DNA of 64,000 nucleotides. Origin: JAFKFJ01 sp963786445 (GTDB lineage: Bacteria > Pseudomonadota > Alphaproteobacteria > Acetobacterales > Acetobacteraceae). Position numbers and translations under genes: made by a program. Shown here piece by piece: positions 8,362-17,342 of the stretch; positions within the stretch are counted from its first letter, which is position 1, and every line of letters starts with the position of its first letter. The stretch spans positions 310,001-374,000 of the forward strand of contig CAWAZU010000028.1 of assembly GCA_963786445.1 (NCBI GenBank), given 5' to 3'. The notes below the pieces were generated by a model. The model was not told the origin of the DNA. It searched no databases and saw only the letters and a program-made list of their open reading frames with translations.

Positions 8362-8795
8362 CGCGGAACCTGCTCGCCGACCAACGGCCTCGCGGACGAA
8401 CAGCGCAGTGCGCTGCTACACGTCATAAGACCGATGACCTACCTACAACGGTCGCGAATGGATACGGACCTGACGTTGTGGCGAGCGGCGAGGAGTTCAC
8501 CGAAATGTGCAAGAATCATGCGCGAAATTCTGTCCACGTTCCCGATTTCTCCTGAAGAGATACTTGCGGGAGGTACATCAACCGCAGGTGGATTTGCCAT
8601 GGACTTGACGCGCCGTCGAGAATTGGCGCCATGGCGCTGTCCGCCACGAATGCCCGCCAACAGCCCTTCAACCGAGCTTGACCGTCGGCCGCCGCGCGCA
8701 CTTGCAGGGGCGGCACAAAATCCTCGATAACGGGCGCAGCGCGGATTGCCCCCTGCCGGCATCGTGCCGGCGCGGACGTCGAGGAGGAACGAACC
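8362..8795. other. Intergenic region between divergent genes
   Basis: About 430 bases separating the minus-strand radical SAM gene from the plus-strand HiPIP gene. No open frame here has a recognisable product or ribosome binding site. The middle (about 8400-8600) is less GC-rich than the flanks and presumably holds the promoters of both transcription units. A weak candidate promoter for HiPIP is TTGCAG at 8702-8707 and GATAAC at 8726-8731 with 18 bases between. GAGGAGGAAC at 8781-8790 is the HiPIP ribosome binding site. Confidence 0.5.
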
Positions 8796-9056
8796 TTGGA
8801 CGACGAAGCGAACGCACGCACGTCACGGCGGCGCGTGCTGCAAGGCGGAATGGCCGCGCTGGCGGCCGGCGTCGGCGCGCGCGCGGCGGCGGCGCAGCAG
8901 AAGCTGGCGAAGACCGCGGTGCAGTATCAGGACATGCCGAAGGGCAACCAGAAGTGCAGCGGCTGCGTGAACTTCGTTCAGCCGAACGCCTGCAAGATCG
9001 TCGCAGGCACGATCAACCCCGAGGGCTGGTGCATCGCCTTCGCGCCGAAGGCCTAG
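8796..9056 (+). CDS. High-potential iron-sulfur protein (HiPIP)
   Basis: A small periplasmic electron carrier holding one [4Fe-4S] cluster, in purple bacteria often donating electrons to photosynthetic reaction centres or to oxidases. The 86-residue precursor has a Tat-type signal (RRRVLQGG at residues 11-18 followed by an alanine-rich core) and a mature part of about 53 residues with four cysteines, C54, C57, C66 and C79, in the HiPIP arrangement KCSGC, NAC and GWC. Tat export of the folded cluster protein is the norm for the family. The start is TTG at 8796, set by GAGGAGGAAC ending five bases upstream. It appears to be a single-gene unit; physiological partners are not in the window. Confidence 0.92.
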   Translation: MDDEANARTSRRRVLQGGMAALAAGVGARAAAAQQKLAKTAVQYQDMPKGNQKCSGCVNFVQPNACKIVAGTINPEGWCIAFAPKA

Positions 9057-9196
9057 CCGGCACCCCGCTCCCGTCCGTCCGTCGGCCGCCATCGCGCGCG
9101 TGAAGCTGGCGACAGAGTTTCCGCGACCCAGCCTGATTGCATCGCGGCTGCGGTGCGGGCTAGGCTTCCATCAGGGCGGCTCATCCGGGGACGATC

Positions 9197-10333
9197 GTGG
9201 AACTCATCGCGCGTGCGAGAGGGACGGCCCTGGTGCTGGCGCTGCTGCTTGCAGGCTGCGGCAAGCAGAACGCCTATGTGCCGCCGCCGCCGCCCGAGAT
9301 CGGGGTCGCGCCGCCGCTGGCGCGCAGCATCACGCCCACTCTCGACGCCACCGGCACCGCCGTCGCCTATAACGACGTGGACCTCGTCGCCCGCGTCGAG
9401 GGTTTTGTCCAGACCATCGACTACCAGGACGGCGCCGAGGTGAAGGCCGGCACGCGGCTGTTCGTCATCGAGCCGACGCCGTACCAGGCCAGGCTGCAGC
9501 AGGCGCAGGCGTCGTTCGCCTCGGCGCAGGCGCAGTACGTGCAGGCCGAGGCCGAGTACCAGCGCCAGCTTTCGCTCGGCAAGAAGGATTTCGCCTCGCA
9601 GTCAGCGGTGGACCAGGCGCGCGCAACCCGCGATACCGCCAAGGCCAACGTCACCAACCAGCAGGCGGGCGTGGCGCTCGCCGGGATCAATCTCGGCTAC
9701 ACCAGCGTGACCGCGCCGTTCGACGGCGTGGCGACGCAGCACCTCGTCTCCGTCGGCGACCTCGTCGGCGTCAATGCGGCGACCAAGCTCGCCAGCATCG
9801 TGCAGCTGGCGCCGATCTACGTGACGTTCAGCATCAGCGACCAGGACGTGCAGCGCATCCGCGCCGATCTCGCCGCCGCCGGGCGAACGCTGAAAGACCT
9901 CGGCAAGATCAGCGTCGAGGCGGGGCTGACGACCGAAAAGGGCTACCCGCATCATGGCGTGCTCGACTACGTCTCGCCGCAGGTGGACAGCGGCACCGGC
10001 ACGCTGACCGTGCGCGGCGTGTTCGAGAACAAGGACCGCACGCTGCTGCCCGGCTATTTCGTGCGCGTGCGCGTGCCGCGCGCGCGGCCGGTGCCGGCGC
10101 TGCTGGTGCCGGACGCCGCACTCGGCTCCAGCCAGGCCGGGCGCTATCTGCTGGTGGTCAACAAGGACGGCGTGGTCGAGCAGCGCAGCGTCACGATCGG
10201 CGCGCTCGACGGCGCGCTGCGGGTGATCACCTCCGGCGTGGCACCGGACGACCGCGTGGTGATCAGCGGGCTCAGCCGCGCCATTCCAGGCGAGAAAGTC
10301 GTGGCCAAGCTGGCGCCGATGCCGCAATCCTGA
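9197..10333 (+). CDS. RND efflux periplasmic adaptor (membrane fusion protein)
   Basis: Adaptor subunit linking an inner-membrane RND pump to an outer-membrane channel. The 378-residue product is a predicted lipoprotein: hydrophobic leader and lipobox LAGC with C21. It shows the usual order of a lipoyl half (VARVEGFVQTIDYQDGAEVKAG), an alpha-helical hairpin rich in Gln and Ala (about residues 100-160), second lipoyl half (GYTSVTAPFDGVA), beta-barrel and membrane-proximal domains. Start is GTG at 9197; no better codon precedes the signal peptide. The pump gene begins 7 bases after its stop, so they form an operon. No outer-membrane channel or regulator gene is adjacent. Substrate unknown. Confidence 0.94.
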   Translation: MELIARARGTALVLALLLAGCGKQNAYVPPPPPEIGVAPPLARSITPTLDATGTAVAYNDVDLVARVEGFVQTIDYQDGAEVKAGTRLFVIEPTPYQARLQQAQASFASAQAQYVQAEAEYQRQLSLGKKDFASQSAVDQARATRDTAKANVTNQQAGVALAGINLGYTSVTAPFDGVATQHLVSVGDLVGVNAATKLASIVQLAPIYVTFSISDQDVQRIRADLAAAGRTLKDLGKISVEAGLTTEKGYPHHGVLDYVSPQVDSGTGTLTVRGVFENKDRTLLPGYFVRVRVPRARPVPALLVPDAALGSSQAGRYLLVVNKDGVVEQRSVTIGALDGALRVITSGVAPDDRVVISGLSRAIPGEKVVAKLAPMPQS

Positions 10334-10340
10334 CGCGGCG

Positions 10341-13300
10341 ATGATCTCGAAATTCTTCATCGACCGGCCGGTGCTCGCCAACGTGCTGGCGATCCTGTTC
10401 GTGCTGGTCGGCGCGGTGGCGCTCGCCTCGCTGCCGGTGGCGCAGTACCCCAACGTGGTGCCGCCGACGGTGCAGGTCACCACGCGCTATCCGGGCGCCA
10501 GCGCCGAGACGCTGATGAACACGGTGGCGCTGCCGATCGAGCAGGCGGTGAACGGCGTCGATCGCATGCTCTACATGCAATCGACCAGCGCGCCCGACGG
10601 CTCCTATACGCTGACGGTGACGTTCCAGATCGGCACGGACCTCAATTTCGCGCAGGTGCTGGTGCAGAACCGCGTGTCCAGCGCGCTGGCGCAGCTGCCG
10701 GATTCGGTGCAGGCGCAGGGCGTAACGGTGCAGCAGAAATCCACCTCGATCCTGCAGATCGTCACGTTGACTTCGCCCAAACGCACGTATGACAGCCTGT
10801 TCCTGAGCAACTATGCGACGCTGAATCTGCTGAACGAAGTCTCCCGCATCCCGGGCGTGGGCAACGTCAACGTGTTCGGCGTCGGCCAGTACGCCATGCG
10901 CGTCTGGCTCGACCCGCAACTGCTCTACCAGCGCGGGCTGACGCCGCAGGACGTGGTGCAGGCGATCCAGCAGCAGAGCCAGCAGGTCGCCGGCGGCCAG
11001 ATCGGCGCGCCGCCGGCGCCGAGCGGCCAGGCGTTCCAGTACACCGTCAACGTCGCCGGCAGGCTCGCCGACCCGAAGCAGTTCGGCGCCATCGTGGTGA
11101 AGTCCGCGAACGGCGCGGTGACGCGGCTGGCCGACGTGGCGCGGGTGGAGCTGGGGGCGCAGACCTATTCGCAGTCCTTCCGCGTCAACGGCGCGCCTGC
11201 CGCGGGCCTCGCGATCTACCTGACGCCGGACGCCAACGCGCTGCAAGTGGCGACGCTGGTGCGCGCGAAGATGCGGGACCTCGCCCGCAGTTTTCCGAAC
11301 GACATCGCCTACGCGGTGCCGTTCGACACCACGAAATTCGTGAAAGCGTCGATCGACGAGGTGTACCACACGCTGATCGAGGCAGGGGTGCTGGTGCTGG
11401 TCGTCATCCTGCTGTTCCTGCAGGACTGGCGGGCCACGCTGGTGCCGGCGACCACCGTGCCGGTGACCATCATCGGCGCTTTTGCGGTGATGGCCGCACT
11501 CGGCTTCACCGTGAACCTCTCGACGCTGTTCGCGCTCGTGCTGGCGATCGGCATCGTCGTCGATGACGCCATCGTCGTCGTCGAGGGCGCCGCGCATCAC
11601 ATCGAACGCGGGCTGTCGTCGCACGACGCGGCGGTGAAGGCGATGGAGGAGCTGTTCGGCCCGATCATCGGCATCACGCTGGTGCTGATGTCGGTGTTCA
11701 TCCCGGCCGCGTTCCTGCCCGGCCTGACGGGACAGATGTATGCGCAGTTCGCGCTGGTGATCGCCGCGACCGCGCTGATCAGCGCGATCAACGCGGCGAC
11801 GCTGAAGCCGACGCAATGCGCGCTGTGGCTGCGTCCGCCGGTGCCGCCGGAGCGGCGTAATTTTGTGTTCCGTGGCTTCAACCGCGCCTATCTGCCGATC
11901 GAGCACGGCTATGCCCGCCTGATCGGGCGCATGACGCGCCACGCGGTGCCGCTGGTCGTGCTGGCGCTGCTGCTGGTGGCGCTCGGCTTCTGGGGGCTGG
12001 CGCGGCTGCCGACCGCCTTCATCCCGACCGAGGACCAAGGCTATGTCGTGGTGGCGCTGCAGCTGCCGGACGGCGCCTCGTTGGAGCGCACGCAGGCGGC
12101 GCTGGCCAGGGCGAGCGACATCGCGCGCGGCGTTCCCGGCGTCGATCAGGTGATCGAGATCGCCGGCGTCTCCGCGCTCGACGGCAACGCCTCGCTGTCC
12201 AGCGCCGGTGCCGCCTATGTCGTGCTGAAGGACTGGGGCGAGCGCGGCCGCGCCAAGGACGAAGGGCTGCGCAGCATCTATTTCCGCTTGCAGGGCGCGC
12301 TCGATGCGCTGCCCGACGGCACGGCACTGGTCATCGTGCCGCCGCCGATCCAGGGCATCGGCAACTCCAACGGCTTCACGATGGAAGTGGAGCTGCGCGA
12401 CGGCAATTTCGACTGGCAGAAATTGCAGCGCATCACCCGCACCATCATCCAGGATGCGGCGTCGCAGACGGCGTTGCAGCACGTCGCCTCGCCGTTCCGC
12501 GCCGACGTGCCGCAGCTGGTGGTGGACGTGGACCGCACCAAGGCGGAGACGCTGCACGTCGCCGTCGGCGACGTGTTCAACGCGCTGGTCGGCTATATCG
12601 GGTCGAGCTACGTCAACCAGTTCAACCAGTTCGGCCGGACCTTCCAGGTCTATGTGCAGGCCGATGCGCGCTACCGGCTGAACGTGAAAGCCCTCGACGC
12701 GCTCTATGTACGCAGCGCGACCGGCAACATGGTGCCGCTGGGCGCGCTGGTGACGGTGCGGCCGACGGTCGGGCCGGCGCTGGTGACGCTGTACAACCTC
12801 TATCCCGCCGCAACCGTGATCGGCCTGCCCGCGCAAGGGTTCAGCTCCGGCCAGGCGATCACGCTGATGGAGCAGGTCGCGGCCAGCGTGCTGCCGCCGG
12901 GCACCGGCTACGACTGGACGGCGATGTCGTACCAGGAAAAGGCGGTCGGCGGGCAGATTTATCTCGTGTTCGCGCTGGCGCTGCTGCTGGTCTATCTCTG
13001 CCTCGCCGGGCAGTACGAAAGCTGGCTGGCGCCGTTCGCGGTGATCCTCGCGGTGCCGCTGTCGCTGCTCGGGCCGGCGCTGCTGCTGCACGCGCTGGGG
13101 CTGGCGAACAATCTTTATACGCAGATCGGCATCGTGCTGCTGATCGCGCTGTCGGCCAAGAACGCCATCCTGATCGTCGAGGTCGCGCGCGAACGCCGCG
13201 CCGAGGGCGTGCCGATCCTCGCCGCCGCCGTCGCCGCGGCCGAGACGCGGTTCCGGCCGATCGTGATGACGTCGTTCGCCTTCATCCTCGGCGTGGTGCC

Positions 13301-13502
13301 GCTGGTGCTCGCCAGCGGCGCGGGGGCGGCGGCGCGCATCTCGCTGGGGCTGGCGGTGCTCAGCGGCATGACCGCGTCCACCTGTCTGACGGTGTTGTTC
13401 GTGCCGTCGTTCTTCGTCCTGCTGCAACGTGTCGAGGAGCGGCGCGGCGCCCGCCGCCCCGCCGCAGCAGCGCGGATCGCGCCAGGACAGACGCCGTCGT
13501 AG
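10341..13502 (+). CDS. RND (HAE1 family) multidrug efflux permease
   Basis: Inner-membrane proton-driven efflux pump of the AcrB type, 1053 residues, a normal length. The N-terminus MISKFFIDRPVLANVLAI is the first transmembrane helix typical of HAE1 pumps; the two porter repeats contain SAETLMNTVALPIEQAVNGV and the corresponding second-half segment. Proton-relay residues are present: the paired aspartates in TM4 (GIVVDDAIVVVEG) and the lysine of TM10 (ALSAKNAILIVEVARERR). Operon partner is the adaptor gene 7 bases upstream. It converges on the hydroxyacid dehydrogenase gene, with only 13 bases between stop codons and no hairpin terminator that I can see. Confidence 0.96.
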   Translation: MISKFFIDRPVLANVLAILFVLVGAVALASLPVAQYPNVVPPTVQVTTRYPGASAETLMNTVALPIEQAVNGVDRMLYMQSTSAPDGSYTLTVTFQIGTDLNFAQVLVQNRVSSALAQLPDSVQAQGVTVQQKSTSILQIVTLTSPKRTYDSLFLSNYATLNLLNEVSRIPGVGNVNVFGVGQYAMRVWLDPQLLYQRGLTPQDVVQAIQQQSQQVAGGQIGAPPAPSGQAFQYTVNVAGRLADPKQFGAIVVKSANGAVTRLADVARVELGAQTYSQSFRVNGAPAAGLAIYLTPDANALQVATLVRAKMRDLARSFPNDIAYAVPFDTTKFVKASIDEVYHTLIEAGVLVLVVILLFLQDWRATLVPATTVPVTIIGAFAVMAALGFTVNLSTLFALVLAIGIVVDDAIVVVEGAAHHIERGLSSHDAAVKAMEELFGPIIGITLVLMSVFIPAAFLPGLTGQMYAQFALVIAATALISAINAATLKPTQCALWLRPPVPPERRNFVFRGFNRAYLPIEHGYARLIGRMTRHAVPLVVLALLLVALGFWGLARLPTAFIPTEDQGYVVVALQLPDGASLERTQAALARASDIARGVPGVDQVIEIAGVSALDGNASLSSAGAAYVVLKDWGERGRAKDEGLRSIYFRLQGALDALPDGTALVIVPPPIQGIGNSNGFTMEVELRDGNFDWQKLQRITRTIIQDAASQTALQHVASPFRADVPQLVVDVDRTKAETLHVAVGDVFNALVGYIGSSYVNQFNQFGRTFQVYVQADARYRLNVKALDALYVRSATGNMVPLGALVTVRPTVGPALVTLYNLYPAATVIGLPAQGFSSGQAITLMEQVAASVLPPGTGYDWTAMSYQEKAVGGQIYLVFALALLLVYLCLAGQYESWLAPFAVILAVPLSLLGPALLLHALGLANNLYTQIGIVLLIALSAKNAILIVEVARERRAEGVPILAAAVAAAETRFRPIVMTSFAFILGVVPLVLASGAGAAARISLGLAVLSGMTASTCLTVLFVPSFFVLLQRVEERRGARRPAAAARIAPGQTPS

Positions 13503-13515
13503 CGCGCCTCCGCGG

Positions 13516-14520
13516 TCACGGATCGTCCGGCGCGATCACGTTCTGCGGCCGGTTGCTGAACAGCGCCGCCGCCATCGTCTCGGCGGATTTGCGGCGGATG
13601 TCCTGCCACGCCTGCGGAGAATGAAACGCCGAATGCGGCGTCACCACCAGCCGTCCCTCCAGCCAGTCCTCCCGCGCGCGGTAGGCGCGCAGCAGCGCCG
13701 GCTCCGGCTCGGTCGGCGGCTCGACCGGCAGCACGTCGAGGCCGGCGCCGGCGATGTGTCCGCTGCGCAGCGCCTCGCCCAGCGCGTCGAGATCCAACAC
13801 GGCGCCGCGCCCGGTGTTCACCACCACCGCGTCGCGCGGCAGCAGCGCCAGTTCGCGCGCGCCGATCAGCCCGCGCGTCTCGCGCGTCAGCGGCGCGTGC
13901 AGCGACAGCACGTCACTCTGGCGCAGCAACTCGTCCAGCGTGCGGGCGCGCGCGAGGCCGAGCGCGCGCTCGGTGCCGTTCGGCCGGTACGGGTCGAAGA
14001 ACACCACGCGAAAGCCGAGCGCGCGCGCCCGCAGCGCCGCCGCCGTGCCGATGCGGCCGAGGCCGACGATGCCGAACGTCTGCACGTCCAGCCGCCGCAC
14101 CAGGGGCGTTTCGATCGGCGCCCAGGCGGCGTGCGGCGTGCGGCGCTGCGCCTCGTGGTGCAGCAGCACGCCGCGGCGCAGCACCAGCGTCAGCGCGATC
14201 GCGTGGTCGGCGACCTCGGCGGTGCCGTAGTCGGGGACGTTGCACACCAGGACGCCGCGTTTGGCCGCCGCTGCGCGGTCGATGCGGTCGTAGCCGACGC
14301 CCATGCGCACGATCGCGCGCAGGCGCGGAAACCGCGCCAGGTCCGCCGCCGAGGCCCACAGCCGGAACAGCATCAGCCCGTCCGCCGCCGCGCAATCCTC
14401 GTCGGAGAGCTCGGCGAGCGTGCCCGGCGCGCGCACCAGCAGGGTCGCGTCGGGGCCGAACACGTCACGCTCGACGCTGTCGTCGGGATAGAGGCGCTCG
14501 GAGTAGAGGATGGTGGTCAT
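13516..14520 (-). CDS. D-isomer-specific 2-hydroxyacid dehydrogenase (CtBP-like)
   Basis: NAD(P)-dependent interconversion of a 2-keto acid and D-2-hydroxy acid. The 334-residue protein has the split substrate-binding domain, a Rossmann domain with FGIVGLGRIGTAAALRA, and the catalytic triad positions: Arg in VVNTGRGAVLD, Glu in GLDVLPVEPP and His in VVTPHSAFHS. The end of the sequence resembles the CtBP-like branch of the family rather than 3-phosphoglycerate dehydrogenase, and no ACT domain is present. It diverges from the ThDP enzyme gene with about 50 bases between starts, hinting that both act in one keto-acid pathway. Exact substrate unknown. Confidence 0.92.
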   Translation of the reverse strand: MTTILYSERLYPDDSVERDVFGPDATLLVRAPGTLAELSDEDCAAADGLMLFRLWASAADLARFPRLRAIVRMGVGYDRIDRAAAAKRGVLVCNVPDYGTAEVADHAIALTLVLRRGVLLHHEAQRRTPHAAWAPIETPLVRRLDVQTFGIVGLGRIGTAAALRARALGFRVVFFDPYRPNGTERALGLARARTLDELLRQSDVLSLHAPLTRETRGLIGARELALLPRDAVVVNTGRGAVLDLDALGEALRSGHIAGAGLDVLPVEPPTEPEPALLRAYRAREDWLEGRLVVTPHSAFHSPQAWQDIRRKSAETMAAALFSNRPQNVIAPDDP

Positions 14521-14570
14521 CGCGGCTCCTGCGGGCTATGGCGGGGCGTCGGCGAGGGCGGGTGGGGTCG

Positions 14571-16106
14571 ATGAACGGTGCAGAGAGCCTGGTGCGCACG
14601 CTGCTGGGGTCGGGGGTGGATACCTGCTTCGCCAATCCCGGCACCAGCGAGATGCACTTCGTCGCGGCGCTCGACCGCATCCCTGGGATGCGCTGCGTGC
14701 TGGGCCTGTTCGAGGGCGTGGTGACGGGTGCGGCCGACGGCTATGGCCGCATGGCCGGCAAGCCGGCGGCGACGCTGCTGCATTGCGGCCCCGGCCTCGC
14801 CAACGGGCTGGCCAACCTGCACAACGCGCGGCGCGCCAATACGCCGGTGGTCAACTGCGTCGGCGACCAGGCGACCTGGCACCGCCCGCTCGACGCGCCG
14901 CTGACCGCCGACACCGAGGGCTGGGCGCGCGGCGTCTCCGCCTGGGTGCGGACGGCCCGGCGCGCGTCGGAGGTGGGGGCGGATGCCGCCGTCGCGGTGC
15001 AGGCGGCGCGCACCGCGCCCGGCCAGGTCGCCACCCTGATCCTGCCCTCGGATACCTGCTGGGACGAAGGTGGAAAGGTTGCACCTGCGCTGGAGGTGCC
15101 GGTTGCACCTCCGGTTGCACCTTTCGTTGTCGAGACGGCACGACGGTTGCACCTCGGCGGCGGGCAGGTGCTACTCGTCCTTGGCGGCTCGGCGCTGGGG
15201 GCGGAGGCGCTGGCCGATGCGCACCGGATTGCCGCGGCGACCGGGGCGCGGCTGCTCACACCGGTGTCGAACGCGCTCGTCGCGCGCGGCCGGGGGCGGC
15301 ATCCGATCGAGCGGGTGCCGTATCCCATCGATGCCGCGCTGAAACTGCTGGCGGGGGTGCGGCATGTGGTGCTGGTCGGCGCGCCGCCGCCGGTCGCGTT
15401 CTTCGCCTATCCCGGCAAGCCCGGCCGCCCTTTCCCCGAAGACGCGCAGGTGCATGTGCTCGCCCGCCCGGAACAGGACGCCGCGGCGGCGCTGGCGGCG
15501 CTGGCCGACGCTCTGGGCGCCCCGCCGGTGCCGCCGCCCCAGGCCGCGCGCGGGGAACCGGCGCGCGGGGCGGTGTCGCCGGAGGCGTTCGCGCGCTCGC
15601 TGGCCGCACTGCTGCCGGAGCAGGCGGTGGTGGCGGACGAGAGCATCACCTTCGGCCGCGCCCTGTTCGCCGGCACGCACGGCGCGGCGCCGCATGACTG
15701 GCTGCAGCTCTGCGGCGGGGCGATCGGCGAGGGGCTGCCGCTGGCGACCGGGGCGGCGATCGGCGCGCCGGGGCGGCGCGTGGTGTCGCTGGAGGCGGAC
15801 GGCTCGGCGCTCTACACCGTGCAGGCGCTGTGGACGCAGGCGCGCGAGCGGCTCGACGTCACCACGGTGATCTTCGACAACCGCCGCTATGCCATCCTGC
15901 TGCACGAACTCGCTTCCGTCGGCGCCAATCCCGGCCGCACCGCGCTCGACATGCTCGACCTCGGCAACCCGGACCTCGACTGGGTGCGCATCGCCGAGGG
16001 GTTTGGCGTGGCGGCGGCGCGCGCCGAGACGATGGAGCGGTTCAACGACCTGTTCGCCCAGTCCTGCGCCCGCCCCGGCCCGTTCCTGATCGACCTCGCG
16101 ACATGA
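14571..16106 (+). CDS. Thiamine diphosphate enzyme of the acetolactate synthase large subunit type
   Basis: A 511-residue ThDP-dependent enzyme acting on a 2-keto acid. The N-terminal PYR domain has CFANPGTSEMHF and the activating glutamate in LGLFEGVVTGAADGYGR; the C-terminal PP domain has the Mg/ThDP motif EADGSALYTV ending in FDNRRYAIL. It is shorter than IlvB/IlvI and has no adjacent small subunit (ilvH), so it may be a decarboxylase or carboligase (benzoylformate decarboxylase-like) rather than the isoleucine-valine enzyme. The ATG at 14571 follows GGGTGGGG. Oddity: the decamer GGTTGCACCT occurs four times within 15077-15154. The next gene overlaps by 4 bases (ATGA). Confidence 0.9.
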   Translation: MNGAESLVRTLLGSGVDTCFANPGTSEMHFVAALDRIPGMRCVLGLFEGVVTGAADGYGRMAGKPAATLLHCGPGLANGLANLHNARRANTPVVNCVGDQATWHRPLDAPLTADTEGWARGVSAWVRTARRASEVGADAAVAVQAARTAPGQVATLILPSDTCWDEGGKVAPALEVPVAPPVAPFVVETARRLHLGGGQVLLVLGGSALGAEALADAHRIAAATGARLLTPVSNALVARGRGRHPIERVPYPIDAALKLLAGVRHVVLVGAPPPVAFFAYPGKPGRPFPEDAQVHVLARPEQDAAAALAALADALGAPPVPPPQAARGEPARGAVSPEAFARSLAALLPEQAVVADESITFGRALFAGTHGAAPHDWLQLCGGAIGEGLPLATGAAIGAPGRRVVSLEADGSALYTVQALWTQARERLDVTTVIFDNRRYAILLHELASVGANPGRTALDMLDLGNPDLDWVRIAEGFGVAAARAETMERFNDLFAQSCARPGPFLIDLAT

Positions 16107-16771
16107 GCGGCGTCGGCGAGGAGGAGATCGAGCGGCTGGCCAACCGGCTGGCAATGCTGGTCTCCGACGGCGGCGAGGCCGACAATGCCGGGCGCGCCGT
16201 CGGCGCGCTGGCGCGCCGGCTCGGCCTTTCGGGCGGGCAGCTCAAGGCGATTTTCATGGCCGGCGCGGACTCGGCCGTGGCGCAGACGGTTCGGGTGCGC
16301 CGGGTGGAGCGCGAGGCGGCGCGGCTGCGCGAACGCCTGGCGGAGGCCGAGGCGGCGGTGGCCACGCTGCAACGCGAGCGCGATTCGCTGCTGCGCGAGG
16401 CCGAGCAGTTGCAGGGCGAACTGACGGTGCGCAGGCACGGGCGGCGGCTGCGCCTGCTGTCCGCCGTGGCGGTCGTGCTGATGCTGGGCGGCGCCGCGGC
16501 GCTGGTGGGCTATGGGCCGAAGCTGCGCCTGGGCGGCGAGATGGTGCCGCAGCCGTCAGGCGCGCCGGTCTATCACCTCGCCCTGGTGCGCGACCATCCG
16601 GTGGTGCTGCGCCGCGACCCCGACGCGGCCGCGCCGGCGCTGGCGACGGTCGGCGTGGGCACCCGGCTCGTCGTGCGTCGGCTGCTCTGGCACAATCTGA
16701 CGCAATGGGTCGAGGTCGAGCACGACGGGCAGACCGGCTATGTGCCGAGCACCGAGGTCGATCTGTCCTGA
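16103..16771 (+). CDS. Membrane protein with coiled coil and SH3-like domain
   Basis: A 222-residue protein not assigned to a named family. Visible parts in order: a short helical N-terminus (about residues 1-65), a strongly charged coiled coil rich in Arg, Glu and Ala (about 68-110, VRVRRVEREAARLRERLAEA), one transmembrane helix (LLSAVAVVLMLGGAAALVGY, about 118-137) and a C-terminal segment with VVLRRDPDAAAPALATVGVG, LVVRRLLWHNLTQWVEVEHD and GQTGYVPSTEV, which has the pattern of a bacterial SH3 domain. The topology suggests a cytoplasmic coiled coil and a periplasmic SH3-like domain. It starts at an ATGA overlap with the ThDP enzyme gene, though no functional link is obvious. Confidence 0.8.
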   Translation: MSGVGEEEIERLANRLAMLVSDGGEADNAGRAVGALARRLGLSGGQLKAIFMAGADSAVAQTVRVRRVEREAARLRERLAEAEAAVATLQRERDSLLREAEQLQGELTVRRHGRRLRLLSAVAVVLMLGGAAALVGYGPKLRLGGEMVPQPSGAPVYHLALVRDHPVVLRRDPDAAAPALATVGVGTRLVVRRLLWHNLTQWVEVEHDGQTGYVPSTEVDLS

Positions 16772-16783
16772 GCGGAATCGCGC

Positions 16784-16812
16784 TGGACTCGCGGGGCCGG
16801 ATGTTCTAGACG
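16784..16812 (+). promoter_or_regulatory. Candidate promoter of the rplK operon
   Basis: TGGACT at 16784-16789 and TAGACG at 16807-16812 are separated by 17 bases, 92 bases before the rplK start. The match to sigma-70 consensus is only moderate, but the position just after the preceding gene's stop, the 17-base spacing and the need for a strong promoter here make it the best candidate. Part of the intergenic region also contains GC-rich inverted repeats that could obscure a better one. Confidence 0.35.
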
Positions 16813-16904
16813 CGCCGCTTCACTCGGAACGCGGGAGACCGGGCACGGCGCGTGCGCGCCGCCGGTCGCATGCACCGCGGTCCCTCGGGCGCAAGGAGCC
16901 AGGG

Positions 16905-17339
16905 ATGGCGAAGAAGATCGTCGGCTACATCAAGCTGCAAATCCCCGCCGGCAAGGCCAACCCGTCGCCGCCCGTGGGCCCCGCGCTCGGCCAGCGCGGG
17001 CTGAACATCATGGCGTTCGTGAAGGAGTTCAACGCCGTCACCGCGCAGATGGAGCCGGGGATGCCGGTGCCGGTGGTGATCACCGCCTATGGCGACCGCA
17101 GCTTTTCCTTCGTGATGAAGACGCCGCCGAACTCGTATTTCCTCAAAAAGGCAGCGGGGATCGAAAGCGGTGCGACCGCGCCGGGCAAGGGTGCGGCCGT
17201 GGGCCGCGTCACCACCGCGCAGCTGCGCGAGATCGCGGTGCAGAAGATGAAGGACATGAACGCCAACGACATCGAGGGCGCGGTCAAAATGCTCGCCGGC
17301 TCCGCCCGCTCGATGGGCCTGACCGTGGTGGAGGGCTGA
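16905..17339 (+). CDS. rplK: 50S ribosomal protein L11
   Basis: Binds 23S rRNA at the GTPase-associated centre and is needed for stringent-response sensing. The 144-residue protein has the N-terminal motif KLQIPAGKANPSPPVGPALGQ and the C-terminal rRNA-binding domain with MKDMNANDIEGAVKMLAGSARSMG. An unusual feature is LNIMAFVKEFNA where most homologues have LNIMEFCKAFNA. The ATG at 16905 follows GGAG in AAGGAGCCAGGG. rplA starts 3 bases after its stop. The usual upstream neighbours secE and nusG are not here. Confidence 0.98.
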   Translation: MAKKIVGYIKLQIPAGKANPSPPVGPALGQRGLNIMAFVKEFNAVTAQMEPGMPVPVVITAYGDRSFSFVMKTPPNSYFLKKAAGIESGATAPGKGAAVGRVTTAQLREIAVQKMKDMNANDIEGAVKMLAGSARSMGLTVVEG

Positions 17340-17342
17340 GCG

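Noticed and set aside
10272..13427. A 1051-codon frame antisense to the RND permease
   Set aside because: Composition typical of an antisense shadow; no motif, no ribosome binding site.
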